Of a DNA stretch of 45,838 bases, positions 26,006 to 34,154 are shown one piece after another. The stretch comes from Rhodothermales bacterium (GTDB lineage Bacteria > Bacteroidota > Rhodothermia > Rhodothermales > Bin80), in assembly GCA_028278205.1 (NCBI GenBank), contig JANQES010000086.1:1-45838 (forward strand), in the 5' to 3' direction. Both the position numbers and the translations under genes were made by a program. The notes beneath the pieces were generated by a model. That model did no database searches, was not told the DNA's origin, and saw nothing but the letters and a program-made list of their open reading frames with translations. Numbering within the stretch: position 1 is the first letter of the stretch; every line of letters starts with the position of its first letter.

Positions 26006-27823
26006 GTGGTAAAAACAGCGTTTTCAACCACAAACCCGAAGGGTTGCCGAAACTCTTCGGGTCTCTTATGCTCCGTACTTTTTAGCCTCATCGTGATAGC
26101 CGGGCTCGGCTGCAACGGCGGTGAGCCGCAGCAGGTCGCACCGCAAGACGCCGCTCCGGATCCGGCTGCTGGCCTGGCTTTTACCGACGTCACGGCGGAG
26201 GCCGGCCTCGGCGATTTCCGGCACGTCACCGGCGCCTTCGGTGAAAAGTGGATGCCCGAATCGGTGGGCTCCGGCGGCGGTTTCATCGACTACGACGGCG
26301 ACGGTTGGCTCGACGTGCTGCTCGTCGGGGGAGGCACGTGGCCGGGACGCGGCGAGGCGGCGCAGGCGCTCCGGCTCTATCGCAACAACGGCGATGGCAC
26401 GTTTACCGAGACGACGCGTGAGGCGGGTCTTGCGGGCCTCACCGACTACGGCTTCGGCATCAGCGTAGCCGATTATGACAACGACGGCGACGCCGATTTC
26501 TATTTCACGACGCTGGCAGAAAACAAGCTTTTCCGAAACGAAAACGGTGTTTTTACCGATGTCGCCGCAGCGGCGGGCGTGGCGGGGGAGGCTGTCTGGA
26601 GCACCTCGGCCCTCTTTTTTGATGCCGACGCCGACGGCCACCTCGACCTCTACGTGGGCAGCTACGTCGATTGGTCGCCCGAAAAGGATGTCGAGTGTTT
26701 GCTCGAAGGCGCCACGCGTAGCTATTGCACACCCGACATTTATGAAGGCGTGCCCAGCCGTTTCTACCGAAACAACGGCGACCCCGGATCAGGTCCGGGG
26801 CAGGCTCCCACCTTCAGCGATCAGTCTGAAGCCGCCGGCTTTCTGCCCGCGTCCGGCAAAACCCTCGGCGTGGCCGAACTTGATTTCAACCGCGACGGCT
26901 ACCCCGACCTCATCGTCGCCAACGACACGCAGCCCGATGCGCTTTACGAAAACAAGGGCGACGGCACCTTCACCGAGCGCGGCGAACTCAGCGGGATGGC
27001 CTTCGACGAAAACGGACGCGCGCGCGCTGGCATGGGCATCGACGTGGGCGTCGTGGACGAGACCGGGCAGGAGACGATGTTCGTGGGCAACTTTTCCAAA
27101 GAGATGATCGGCGTCTACCGCCATATGAACAACGGCATCTTCGTAGACCGCGCCGCCATCTCGCAAATCGGTCGTCCAAGCCTGCTGACGCTGACCTTCA
27201 GTCTCTTCCTCTTCGACGTAGACCTCGACGGCGACCTCGACCTTTTCGCCGCCAACGGGCATCTTCAGCCGGAGATCGAACAGTTGCAAGAGGGCATCGG
27301 CTATCGCGAGCCGCCGCATCTTTTCATCAACCGGGGCGACGGCACCTTCGAAGACGTAAGCCCGGCCATCGGCGGCGTGCTCACGCAGCCCATCGTCGCG
27401 CGCGGCGCGGCCTACGCCGACTACGATCGCGACGGCGACCTCGACGTTTTGATCACCGAAAACGGCGGCCCGGCGCACCTCTGGCGCAACGATCTCCAGC
27501 GCGACGCCCATGCGTTGCGCGTGCGCCTCGAAGGCCGCCAGAGCAACCGCGACGGCCTCTCGTCGCGCGTGGTCGCCATCGCCGGGGAACGGCGGATGGA
27601 ACGCCGCATCCGGAGCGGATCGAGCTATCTGTCGTCGTCCGAAAAAACTGCCACGTTCGGCCTCGGCGCGGCGTCGCAGGTCGATTCGCTGCTGATCTAC
27701 TGGCCCGGCGGCGCGGTAGAGCGCTTCGCGAATGTGGCGGCAGATCAGGAGGTGCTGGTCGTCGAAGGCGCGGGCGCCCTGGAAGCCGAGGCGATGCCGG
27801 GGCGGGATTCTGAGGCGTTGTGA
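26006..27823 (+). CDS. CRTAC1-like lipoprotein (FG-GAP/VCBS plus ASPIC/UnbV), with an in-frame palindrome insert
   Basis: 605 residues from GTG; signal peptide ends at a lipobox Cys near residue 36 (IAGLGC). It has the same calcium-loop repeats as its paralogue at 13189 (DYDGDGWLD, DYDNDGDAD, DADADGHLD, DFNRDGYPD, DVDLDGDLD, DYDRDGDLD) and a C-terminal ASPIC/UnbV domain (RMERRIRSGSSYLSSSEKT, FGLGAASQVDSLLIYWP). Other loops of this protein read NNGDGTF, KGDGTF, RGDGTF, but one reads NNGD-PGSGPGQAP-TF: nine residues (260-268) encoded by the 38-nt palindrome at 26777-26814. The paralogue lacks them. A CCCGAAG/CTTCGGG hairpin lies in the signal-peptide codons (26034-26061). Confidence 0.9.
   Translation: MVKTAFSTTNPKGCRNSSGLLCSVLFSLIVIAGLGCNGGEPQQVAPQDAAPDPAAGLAFTDVTAEAGLGDFRHVTGAFGEKWMPESVGSGGGFIDYDGDGWLDVLLVGGGTWPGRGEAAQALRLYRNNGDGTFTETTREAGLAGLTDYGFGISVADYDNDGDADFYFTTLAENKLFRNENGVFTDVAAAAGVAGEAVWSTSALFFDADADGHLDLYVGSYVDWSPEKDVECLLEGATRSYCTPDIYEGVPSRFYRNNGDPGSGPGQAPTFSDQSEAAGFLPASGKTLGVAELDFNRDGYPDLIVANDTQPDALYENKGDGTFTERGELSGMAFDENGRARAGMGIDVGVVDETGQETMFVGNFSKEMIGVYRHMNNGIFVDRAAISQIGRPSLLTLTFSLFLFDVDLDGDLDLFAANGHLQPEIEQLQEGIGYREPPHLFINRGDGTFEDVSPAIGGVLTQPIVARGAAYADYDRDGDLDVLITENGGPAHLWRNDLQRDAHALRVRLEGRQSNRDGLSSRVVAIAGERRMERRIRSGSSYLSSSEKTATFGLGAASQVDSLLIYWPGGAVERFANVAADQEVLVVEGAGALEAEAMPGRDSEAL
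26777..26814 (+). repeat. in-frame GC palindrome inside the CRTAC1-like gene
   Basis: Core CCCCGGATCAGGTCCGGGG followed by CAGGCTCCCACCTT. It is 37/38 identical to the copy at 39585-39622 (opposite strand, different gene); the single difference is in the loop. It adds PGSGPGQAP to a propeller loop. Confidence 0.88.
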
Positions 27824-27835
27824 AGGGAAACGGAA

Positions 27836-27910
27836 GTGAACGGACGACCTGTACACTTTACGATAGGCGCCGGGTTCGACTTCAAGCTGCCCGGCGACGA
27901 TGGCGATTAG
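27836..27910 (+). pseudogene. short gene remnant after the CRTAC1-like gene
   Basis: 24 codons from GTG, reading VNGRPVHFTIGAGFDFKLPGDDGD then TAG when split here as VNGRPVHFTIGAG and FDFKLPGDDGD, protein-like but too short to be a gene by itself. It may be the end of a deleted neighbour. No family recognised. Confidence 0.25.
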
Positions 27911-27921
27911 AGAGGATTCGT

Positions 27922-28485
27922 ATGAGCCAGACCGCGTTGTTAGTTATTGATGTTCAAAAGGGGCTCGACGATCCGTCGCTGGGCCGGCGGAACAACCCGG
28001 AGGCCGAAGCGAATATCGCGTCGTTGCTGGCGGCGTGGCGCAAAAACGCGCGACCGATCATTCACATCCGGCATTGTTCGGTAGAGCCCCACTCGCCTCT
28101 GCGCCCGGAACTGCCGGGGAATGTGTTTAAAGATGAAGCGCAGCCGTTGCCCGGAGAAAAGCAATTCAGCAAAACCGTCAACAGCGCCTTTATCGGAACA
28201 GGGCTTGAGCAATACCTCCACGAGCAGGACATCACCGCGTTAGTGATCGTCGGGCTCACGACCGATCATTGCGTGTCGGCATCGACGCGGATGGCGGCGG
28301 ATCTGGGGTTCGAGGTCACGGTGATTTCGGATGCAACGGCAGCGCACGAGCGGCAAGGCTATGACGGCGTTCGGTATTCTGCCGAAGACATCCACAGAAT
28401 CAACCTGGTGAGCTTAGATGGCGAATTTTGCACGGTTCGATCTACCGAAGAAATCCTGGTTGAGTTCATCGCAGAGAAGCGTTAA
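27922..28485 (+). CDS. isochorismatase-like cysteine hydrolase
   Basis: 187 residues from an ATG with AGAGG 6 nt upstream. The catalytic triad of the family is visible: Asp10 in LLVIDVQKG, Lys84 in KQFSKTVNSAF, and Cys117 in GLTTDHCVSAS (with the cis-peptide motif). Arrangement fits nicotinamidase/isochorismatase-type hydrolases acting on amides or vinyl ethers; the substrate is not told by sequence. A longer frame starting at 27820 overlaps the upstream remnant and is rejected. Confidence 0.88.
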   Translation: MSQTALLVIDVQKGLDDPSLGRRNNPEAEANIASLLAAWRKNARPIIHIRHCSVEPHSPLRPELPGNVFKDEAQPLPGEKQFSKTVNSAFIGTGLEQYLHEQDITALVIVGLTTDHCVSASTRMAADLGFEVTVISDATAAHERQGYDGVRYSAEDIHRINLVSLDGEFCTVRSTEEILVEFIAEKR

Positions 28486-28635
28486 CGCCATAAAATTGGA
28501 ATCGGTCTCATTCCCCTCGTAGCTGCGCGCGCGGTTTTCGCTTGCGGTTGGGTGGATTTCTGGGGATATTTCGCGGTTGCCGGCCCGGCACATCTTCGCC
28601 TGCAAGCGATTCCCCACCACGTACCACCGACTGCT

Positions 28636-29907
28636 ATGAATGTAGCGCTTACCGCTCGTCTGAGCCTGATGATGTTCGTGCAATACCTCATCTGGGGCTC
28701 CTGGGCGCCGACCCTCGGCAACTACATGCAAACCATCAACATGGGCGATTCGATCTCGATTGCCTATGCCCTGGGGCCGATCTGTGCCATCATCGCGCCC
28801 TTTTTCCTGGGGATGGTGGCTGATCGATTTTTCGACTCGGAAAAGGTGCTGGGCGTGTTGTGCCTGGTTGCCGGCATCGCCATGTGCGCCATGCCCAGCT
28901 TCTCCGGATCGGCGCTGTTCTTGCCGCTGTTGTTCCTCCACGCCCTCTGCTACTTCCCGACGCTGAGCCTGACGGCGTCGCTGGCGTTCCATCACATGAC
29001 CAACCAGGAGAAGGAATTCCCCGTCGTGCGGGTCTTTGGCACGTTGGGGTGGGCCTCTATCGGCTTGTTTATGGGCTACGTCTTGCAGGCCGACTCCACG
29101 TCTACGCCGCTCTACATCGGCGGCGGCGCGGCGCTCTTTCTGGGGCTTTACAGCTTCACGCTTCCGCTGACTCCGCCACCGGCTGCCGGGCAAAAAACGT
29201 CCTTCAAGCAGATTCTGGGTGTCGATGCCTTCCGGGCGTTGAAGTCCCGTCCCTTCATCGTCTTCCTGGCGGCGGCGATGCTCATCTTCATCTCGTTCGG
29301 GACGTACTTCCCCTTCGCGCCGGTTTACTTCCAGACCCTCAACACCGAGGGACTCTCGACGCACTTCGCTAACCCGAGCTTCGAGATGTCTTTCGGGCAG
29401 TGGTCGGAGATCATCTTCATGCTCTTGATCCCGTTTTTCTTTGCGCGGCTGGGGGTAAAATGGATGCTGATGCTGGGGATGCTGGCCTGGGTGGCGCGCT
29501 TTACCCTCTTCGCCAGCGCCGCCCTGACGGGCACCTTCTGGGTCATCATGATCGGCATCTTGATCCATGGCATCTGTTACGACTTCTTCTTCGTCACCGG
29601 GCAGATTTACATCGACAAGAAGACCTCGAAAGAGATTCGCGGGCAGGTGCAGGGGTTGTTGGTCTTGCTGACGCAGGGGGTGGGCTTTTTCCTGGGAACG
29701 CAGATCTCCGGCGTGTTGGTCAATACCTACGGGGCCAATGGCAATCTGGCGCTGGAAGACTGGCAGTTGTTCTGGGGCCTTTTCGCCGGCGCCACGCTGG
29801 TTTTTGCCATTGCGTTCTTCGCGTTGTTCAACGACACCGTGGATGACGCCGGCGGAGAGGAAGCCGCCGGCGCCGCAGCCGTCGGCGAGTTGAAACCGAC
29901 TGGGTGA
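28636..29907 (+). CDS. MFS nucleoside permease-like transporter (NHS family)
   Basis: 423 residues with about twelve membrane helices. The N terminus RLSLMMFVQYLIWGSWAPTLGNYM, the loop GMVADRFFDSEKVLG, and FPVVRVFGTLGWASIGLFMG match the NupG/XapB nucleoside:H+ symporter family; the C-terminal half has YDFFFVTGQIYIDKKT. Members in this phylum often sit beside sugar-oxidation genes and may carry sugars or glycosides rather than nucleosides (inference). The 150-bp gap before it (28486-28635) shows no clear site. The downstream gap starts with the 27-nt repeat at 29914. Confidence 0.85.
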   Translation: MNVALTARLSLMMFVQYLIWGSWAPTLGNYMQTINMGDSISIAYALGPICAIIAPFFLGMVADRFFDSEKVLGVLCLVAGIAMCAMPSFSGSALFLPLLFLHALCYFPTLSLTASLAFHHMTNQEKEFPVVRVFGTLGWASIGLFMGYVLQADSTSTPLYIGGGAALFLGLYSFTLPLTPPPAAGQKTSFKQILGVDAFRALKSRPFIVFLAAAMLIFISFGTYFPFAPVYFQTLNTEGLSTHFANPSFEMSFGQWSEIIFMLLIPFFFARLGVKWMLMLGMLAWVARFTLFASAALTGTFWVIMIGILIHGICYDFFFVTGQIYIDKKTSKEIRGQVQGLLVLLTQGVGFFLGTQISGVLVNTYGANGNLALEDWQLFWGLFAGATLVFAIAFFALFNDTVDDAGGEEAAGAAAVGELKPTG

Positions 29908-29913
29908 AAACGT

Positions 29914-29940
29914 GACACGAGCGAAGCGACTGACGAAGTA
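29914..29940 (+). repeat. 27-nt repeat, copy 1 of 2 (GACACGAGCGAAGCG...)
   Basis: The 27 bases are identical in reverse complement to 40829-40855. Both lie in gene gaps within the sugar region. The remainder of this gap (29941-30000) forms a hairpin with arms AAAACGTGAGGG and CTCTCACGTTTT. Confidence 0.8.
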
Positions 29941-30000
29941 AACGTAAAACGTGAGGGTGCTTCGTAGAATCGGTTTAGCGAAGGGCTCTCACGTTTTGCA
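29941..30000. repeat. inverted repeat with AAAACGTGAG/CTCACGTTTT arms
   Basis: Arms near 29946-29958 and 29985-29999 pair over about 12 bp around a 30-nt loop. It lies just upstream of the DUF1080 gene, and together with the 27-nt repeat fills the gap after the permease stop. Confidence 0.6.
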
Positions 30001-30020
30001 TCGTATAAACGGAGGTGATG

Positions 30021-30752
30021 ATGGATATGCAAGCTATTCAAAGGGGAGCGACGGCTCTGCTACTAAGCTTTTTTCTGGTAATCGGGGCGGCGTGCGAGCA
30101 GCAGGCCGGATCAAGCGCTGCCGGGGAGGAAGGCGGCGGCGCGACGGTCGATGCCGAGGGATGGCAGACGCTGGCTGCCGGCCCGGAAAACTGGCGCGGC
30201 TTTCGGAGCGACAGCCTGCCCGCCGCGTGGGTCGTCGAAGACGGCGCGTTGTACTTCAGCGGTGAAGGCGAAGGCGGCGACATCGTCACCAGGGAGCAGT
30301 ATGAGAATTTCGAACTCGAACTGGAGTGGAAGATCTCGGAGGGCGGCAACAGCGGCATCATGTTCCGCGTCAGCGAAGAGCACGACACGCCCTGGCGCAC
30401 CGGTCCCGAATATCAGGTGCTCGACGACGCCGGCCACCCCGACGCCCAGAACGGAGACGACCGCCTGGCCGGCGCCAACTACGACATGCACGCGCCGTCG
30501 AAGAACGTCGTCAAGCCTGCCGGCGAGTGGAATCAGACCCGCATCGTCGCCAACGGCGCGCACATCGAACACTGGCTGAACGGCGAGAGAATCGTCGAAT
30601 ATGAGCTGGAGAGCGACGACTGGAAGCAGCGCATCGCCGAGAGCAAGTGGATCGACATGCCCAACTACGGCAAGGAGGCGTCCGGCCACATCAGCCTGCA
30701 AGACCACGGCGATCCGGTCTGGTATCGCAACATCCGCATCCGGCGGCTTTAG
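30021..30752 (+). CDS. DUF1080 lipoprotein (3-keto-disaccharide hydrolase-like domain)
   Basis: 243 residues; strong GGAGG (30011-30015) lies 5 nt before the ATG at 30021. Signal peptide with lipobox Cys (LVIGAAC). The DUF1080 domain covers about 45-243: GWRGFRS... WVVEDGALYFSGEGEG, GDIVTREQYENFELELEWKIS split here, NSGIMFRV, GPEYQVLDDAGH, EWNQTRIVANGAHIEHWLNG and WYRNIRIRRL. Members hydrolyse 3-keto-glycosides in a recently proposed sugar-oxidation route. A fusion protein with the same domain is encoded at 37148-40783. Confidence 0.88.
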   Translation: MDMQAIQRGATALLLSFFLVIGAACEQQAGSSAAGEEGGGATVDAEGWQTLAAGPENWRGFRSDSLPAAWVVEDGALYFSGEGEGGDIVTREQYENFELELEWKISEGGNSGIMFRVSEEHDTPWRTGPEYQVLDDAGHPDAQNGDDRLAGANYDMHAPSKNVVKPAGEWNQTRIVANGAHIEHWLNGERIVEYELESDDWKQRIAESKWIDMPNYGKEASGHISLQDHGDPVWYRNIRIRRL

Positions 30753-30781
30753 GAGGCTTTGGGAGTGTGGGAGGGGGTGGA

Positions 30782-30870
30782 ATAATGAATGTCGAACAAC
30801 GAATGTCGAATGAAGAAGGATCTGACAGTACCTTCACGATTTGACATTCATCATTTGCTATTCGTCCTCG
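30782..30870. repeat. inverted repeat of AATGTCG heptamers
   Basis: Left arm (30784-30820) AATGTCG-AACAACG-AATGTCG-AATGAAG, right arm (30831-30870) with TTTGACATTC... words. It stands where the N-terminal coding part of the broken Gfo/Idh gene should be. Confidence 0.75.
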
Positions 30871-31422
30871 AAGAAGGCCCGCTGATGATCGAGGCGCAGA
30901 GGCGGACGGGGCAGGTGCTCCAGGTGGGCAGCCAGTTCGCCAGTTCGATCCTTTCCCACAAAGCCCAGGAGCGGGCTGCGTTTCTGGAAAGACGGACGCG
31001 ACATGCCGGACATCACGATGGGCCTGTTCGATTATTCCGAAACAGACAACCACGCGCCGTTCACGCTCGCGCTCCAGAGTAACCTCGCCGACGGCAGCGG
31101 CGGGGGGCAGGCCTTCCGCTTCATCGGCGACGAAGGCGCCATCACCGTGCAGGGCCGAAGCCTGATCCTGTCGAAGTCGCCGCGTCGTCGCCCGCCGGAC
31201 GAGGCCGTCTTCAAGGGCTACAACTCGGTTCGGACGTTCTCCGAAGCCCAGCAAAAGGCGTTCGTCAAAGCCTATTTCGATTCGATCCGCAACGGCACGC
31301 CGGTCTACGAAGATGTGGTCTACGGCTACCGCGCCGCCGCGCCCTCGCTGCTGTGCAACCTGAGTCTGTTCAACAAACAGATCTACCAGTGGGACCCGGA
31401 AGGGATGCAGTTGAGGACGTGA
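30871..31422 (+). pseudogene. broken Gfo/Idh/MocA-type oxidoreductase
   Basis: The first piece (about 30871-30975) reads GPLMIEAQRRTGQVLQVGSQ, which matches the middle of Gfo/Idh/MocA proteins (MVEAxxKTGRVLQVGSQ). The second piece, in another frame from about 30976, reads GLRFWKDGRDMPDITMG, then LFDYSETDNHAPFTLALQSN and the C-terminal domain to 31422. Both the N-terminal NAD-binding domain and the part between KAQE and GLRFW are gone. The start is replaced by an inverted repeat. An intact relative lies at 43418. Confidence 0.75.
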
Positions 31423-31425
31423 TGT

Positions 31426-31482
31426 GGGTCATCAGTCATGAGTCATGGGTTTCTTTCTCATGACCCATGACTCATGACTAAC
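31426..31482. repeat. inverted repeat of GTCATGA heptamers
   Basis: Arms around 31427-31450 and 31459-31479 with words GTCATCA, GTCATGA, GTCATGG and complements; loop TTCTTT. It fills the gap between the broken gene's stop (31422) and the PQQ dehydrogenase stop (31483), a convergent junction. Confidence 0.85.
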
Positions 31483-33663
31483 TCAATCCGGCAGCGCAAA
31501 CGCCACGTACGCATCGCCTGACTTGGTGCCCATCTTGCCGCCGCCGGCTGCGATGACGACGTATTGCTTGCCGTCAATCTGATACGTCGCGGGTGTGGCG
31601 TAGCCGCCGGCAGGGAGGCTTGTTTCCCATAAAACCGCCCCCGTTTCTTTGTCGAAGGCGCGGAATTTCTCATCTTTTGTGGCGCCGATGAAGAGCAGGC
31701 CCCCGGCGGTGACGACCGGGCCCCCGTAATTCTCCGTGCCCGTCGGGTCGATGCCGCGCGCGCTGAGTTCTTCATATTCGCCTAGCGTCACAGTCCATTC
31801 GAACTCGCCGGTGTTGAGGTTGATGGCGTTGAGCGTGCCCCACGGCGGCTTGACGGCGGGATAGCCTTCCTCGTCGAAGAAACGGTTGTAGCCCGTATGG
31901 CCGTAGGGCGATCCGGCGAAAGCGCGCGCCATCCTGTTTGTTATGTCTGATGATTGCGCTGCGCCGGCTTCTTCTTTATCGAACAGGAAAGCCACGAGGG
32001 CGTCGCGTTCGGCGTCTGAGAGAAAGCCGAAGGCCGGCATGAAGCCCTGGCCGCGTTGGATTTGCTGCGCCACCGAATCCTCTGAGAGACGCTCGGCCAG
32101 CCCTGTCAAAGCCGGGTACGTCTGGTCGGCGTTGCCTTCGCGGTTGGCGCCGTGGCATCCGGCGCAGTAGAGCGCGTAGAGGCCGCTGCCGCTGGAGGCG
32201 CCTTCGGGGTTCAATTCCACCATGGTCAAGATCCACGGCATCTCGTTGCTGTTGACGTAAAGGATGCCGGTGGTGGGGTCGTAGCCGGCCCCGCCCCACT
32301 CGCCGCCGCCGTCGAAACCTGGATAGATGATCGTGCCCTGTGTGCTCGGCGGGACGAACTGCCCGTCCGACCGCGCCTTGCGGAAGCGTTCGAGGACGTA
32401 GGCATGGGCTTCGGGCGAGATGTCGGTGACGTCGGCTTCGTCGAAGCGTTGCCGGGCAAACGGCGGCGGTTTCGTCGGGATCGGCTGGGTGGGCCAGGTC
32501 TCTTCTTGCTTCAGATCAGACGCCGGGAACGGGCGTTCTTCGACGGGGAAAAGCGGCTCGCCCGTCTCTCGATCCAACAAAAAAACATGCCCGCTCTTGG
32601 TGATCTGCGCCACGGCGTCGATGCGGCGCCCGTCGTGCTCGACCGTCACGAGGTTGGGCGCGGCGGGCAGGTCGCGGTCCCAGACGTCGTGGTGGACGAT
32701 CTGGTAATGCCAGATACGCTCGCCGGTCTCGGCGTTGAGAGCCAGGATCGAGTTGGCGAAGAGGTTTTCGCCCGCGCGGTTGCCGCCCCAGAAGTCGAAC
32801 GCCGCCGAGCCGGTAGGCAGAAAGACGATGCCGCGCTCGACGTCGAGGCTCAGCCCGCTCCAGGCGTTAGCCCCGCCGATGCGCTCGTAGGCGTCTTCGG
32901 GCCAGGTCTCATAGCCGAACTCACCGGGGTGGGGGATGGTGTGGAAGATCCAGGCAATCTCGCCCGTGCGGACGTCGAAAGCCCGGATGTGGCCGGGCGC
33001 TGAGGCCGGGCTTTCCGAGACAGAACTGCCCTGAATCAGCAGGTTTTTATACACGATGCCGGGCGTGCGCGCTTCGACCGACAGCCCCGTCACGTCACGA
33101 TCCAGTCCCTCGCGCAGGTCCACCGCGCCATCCGTGCCGAAGCCGGCGATGGGTTGGCCGGTCTGGGCGTCGAGGGCGAACAGTTTAGAACCGGCGGTCA
33201 TGAGGATGCGGGCATCGTTTCCATCGTCATCTTCCCAATAAACCACGCCCCGGTTGATGCCTGGTCCTTCCTGCACGGCGCCGGCCTCGAACGGATCGAA
33301 CGTCCAGATCTCCTCGCCGGTGGCGGCGTGGAGGGCGAGCACCTTCACCTTCGGCGACGTGGCGTAGAGCACCGTGTCGATGATGATGGGGTTGCACTGG
33401 ATTTGCGTGCGCCCGTTGGCGTCGCCGTCGCCGGTGTGGTAGGTCCAGGCTACGTCGAGTTGCTGGACGTTGTCGCGGTTGATCTGGTCGAGGGTGGAGT
33501 AGTGGCTGCTGGTGTTGTCGCCGAGGTAGACGGCCCAGGTGGTGTAGGCGTCATCGTCTACACGCTGCGGGCCGGCCGTGTTTTGAGGTGTGCAGGCGGG
33601 GAGCAGAAGCAGAACCAGGAAAAACACCGAAAAGGTGGCGAAAACAGGTCGAAAAGGCATCAT
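31483..33663 (-). CDS. PQQ-dependent dehydrogenase with built-in cytochrome c domain (lipoprotein)
   Basis: 726 residues from the ATG at 33663 (33660 and 33687 are alternatives). Signal peptide with lipobox Cys (LLLLPAC). An eight-bladed propeller follows with repeated tryptophan motifs (LDVAWTYHTGD, GEEIWTFDP, GERIWHYQIVHHDVWDRD, GAVLWETSLPAGGYATP), as in quinoprotein glucose/alcohol dehydrogenases. A mono-heme cytochrome c domain is inserted near 490-570 (CAGCH at about 500, with axial-type Met in GFMPAFG). It would oxidise sugars in the periplasm and pass electrons to its own heme. Gene neighbours with other hemoproteins and SMP-30 lactonase fit that role. Confidence 0.88.
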   Translation of the reverse strand: MMPFRPVFATFSVFFLVLLLLPACTPQNTAGPQRVDDDAYTTWAVYLGDNTSSHYSTLDQINRDNVQQLDVAWTYHTGDGDANGRTQIQCNPIIIDTVLYATSPKVKVLALHAATGEEIWTFDPFEAGAVQEGPGINRGVVYWEDDDGNDARILMTAGSKLFALDAQTGQPIAGFGTDGAVDLREGLDRDVTGLSVEARTPGIVYKNLLIQGSSVSESPASAPGHIRAFDVRTGEIAWIFHTIPHPGEFGYETWPEDAYERIGGANAWSGLSLDVERGIVFLPTGSAAFDFWGGNRAGENLFANSILALNAETGERIWHYQIVHHDVWDRDLPAAPNLVTVEHDGRRIDAVAQITKSGHVFLLDRETGEPLFPVEERPFPASDLKQEETWPTQPIPTKPPPFARQRFDEADVTDISPEAHAYVLERFRKARSDGQFVPPSTQGTIIYPGFDGGGEWGGAGYDPTTGILYVNSNEMPWILTMVELNPEGASSGSGLYALYCAGCHGANREGNADQTYPALTGLAERLSEDSVAQQIQRGQGFMPAFGFLSDAERDALVAFLFDKEEAGAAQSSDITNRMARAFAGSPYGHTGYNRFFDEEGYPAVKPPWGTLNAINLNTGEFEWTVTLGEYEELSARGIDPTGTENYGGPVVTAGGLLFIGATKDEKFRAFDKETGAVLWETSLPAGGYATPATYQIDGKQYVVIAAGGGKMGTKSGDAYVAFALPD

Positions 33664-33722
33664 AAGGCGGGATTGAGCAGGGGGCATGAGGAGGGCGAAG
33701 GACGGATGTGAAGGAAAATCGA

Positions 33723-33763
33723 AAAAAAAGATGAATCTGATGAGCTTAAAGGCATCTTTTTTT
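33723..33763. terminator. bidirectional terminator-like hairpin
   Basis: AAAAAAAGATG (33723-33733) pairs perfectly with CATCTTTTTTT (33753-33763), 19-nt loop. It lies between two divergent genes (the PQQ dehydrogenase on minus, a small plus gene), where no terminator is expected, so it may attenuate one of the leaders. Confidence 0.5.
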
Positions 33764-33845
33764 CGCAGTATAGTATGAAGGGCAACAACAAAAACGATGC
33801 GCCTTCTTCACTCGAAAAAAACAACCCGATATACAGGTGATCGCC

Positions 33846-34058
33846 ATGACCGCCCCCAACGAAATCCAACTCGACTCCTACCTGGACCGCGTCGTCAACC
33901 ATATCCAGCAACTGCGTCAGATCGATTTCTCCGACGAAGCCGCCGTCGCGCAAGCTATGAACCAGAGCCAGCAAGTGATGGGCGCCCTGGCGATGTATCG
34001 CCACCAGCTTCGCAACGTCGAAGAGCGCGTTATGCCTGCCTTGCGGTACGCTGCGTGA
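33846..34058 (+). CDS. small conserved-looking protein of unknown function
   Basis: 70 residues with AGGTG 7 nt before the ATG. Helical, amphipathic sequence (SYLDRVVNHIQQLRQIDFSD, then EAAVAQAMNQSQQVMGALAM) with no signal peptide, membrane segment or known motif. Codon composition is normal. It could be a small cytoplasmic helical protein; function unknown. The 28-bp palindrome lies 21 nt after its stop. Confidence 0.6.
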   Translation: MTAPNEIQLDSYLDRVVNHIQQLRQIDFSDEAAVAQAMNQSQQVMGALAMYRHQLRNVEERVMPALRYAA

Positions 34059-34078
34059 TTGTGATTAAATAATTATTT

Positions 34079-34106
34079 GTAGAGACGTTATATATAACGT
34101 CTCTAC
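34079..34106. repeat. 28-bp palindrome, copy 2 of 2 (perfect)
   Basis: GTAGAGACGTTATA and TATAACGTCTCTAC form a perfect palindrome. Same outer sequence as 13-40, where the centre is ACATGT instead of ATATAT. Confidence 0.85.
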
Positions 34107-34154
34107 CGGGTTGGCGGCACTGGCAATACGTTAAAAATCAGACAGATTCAGTAA

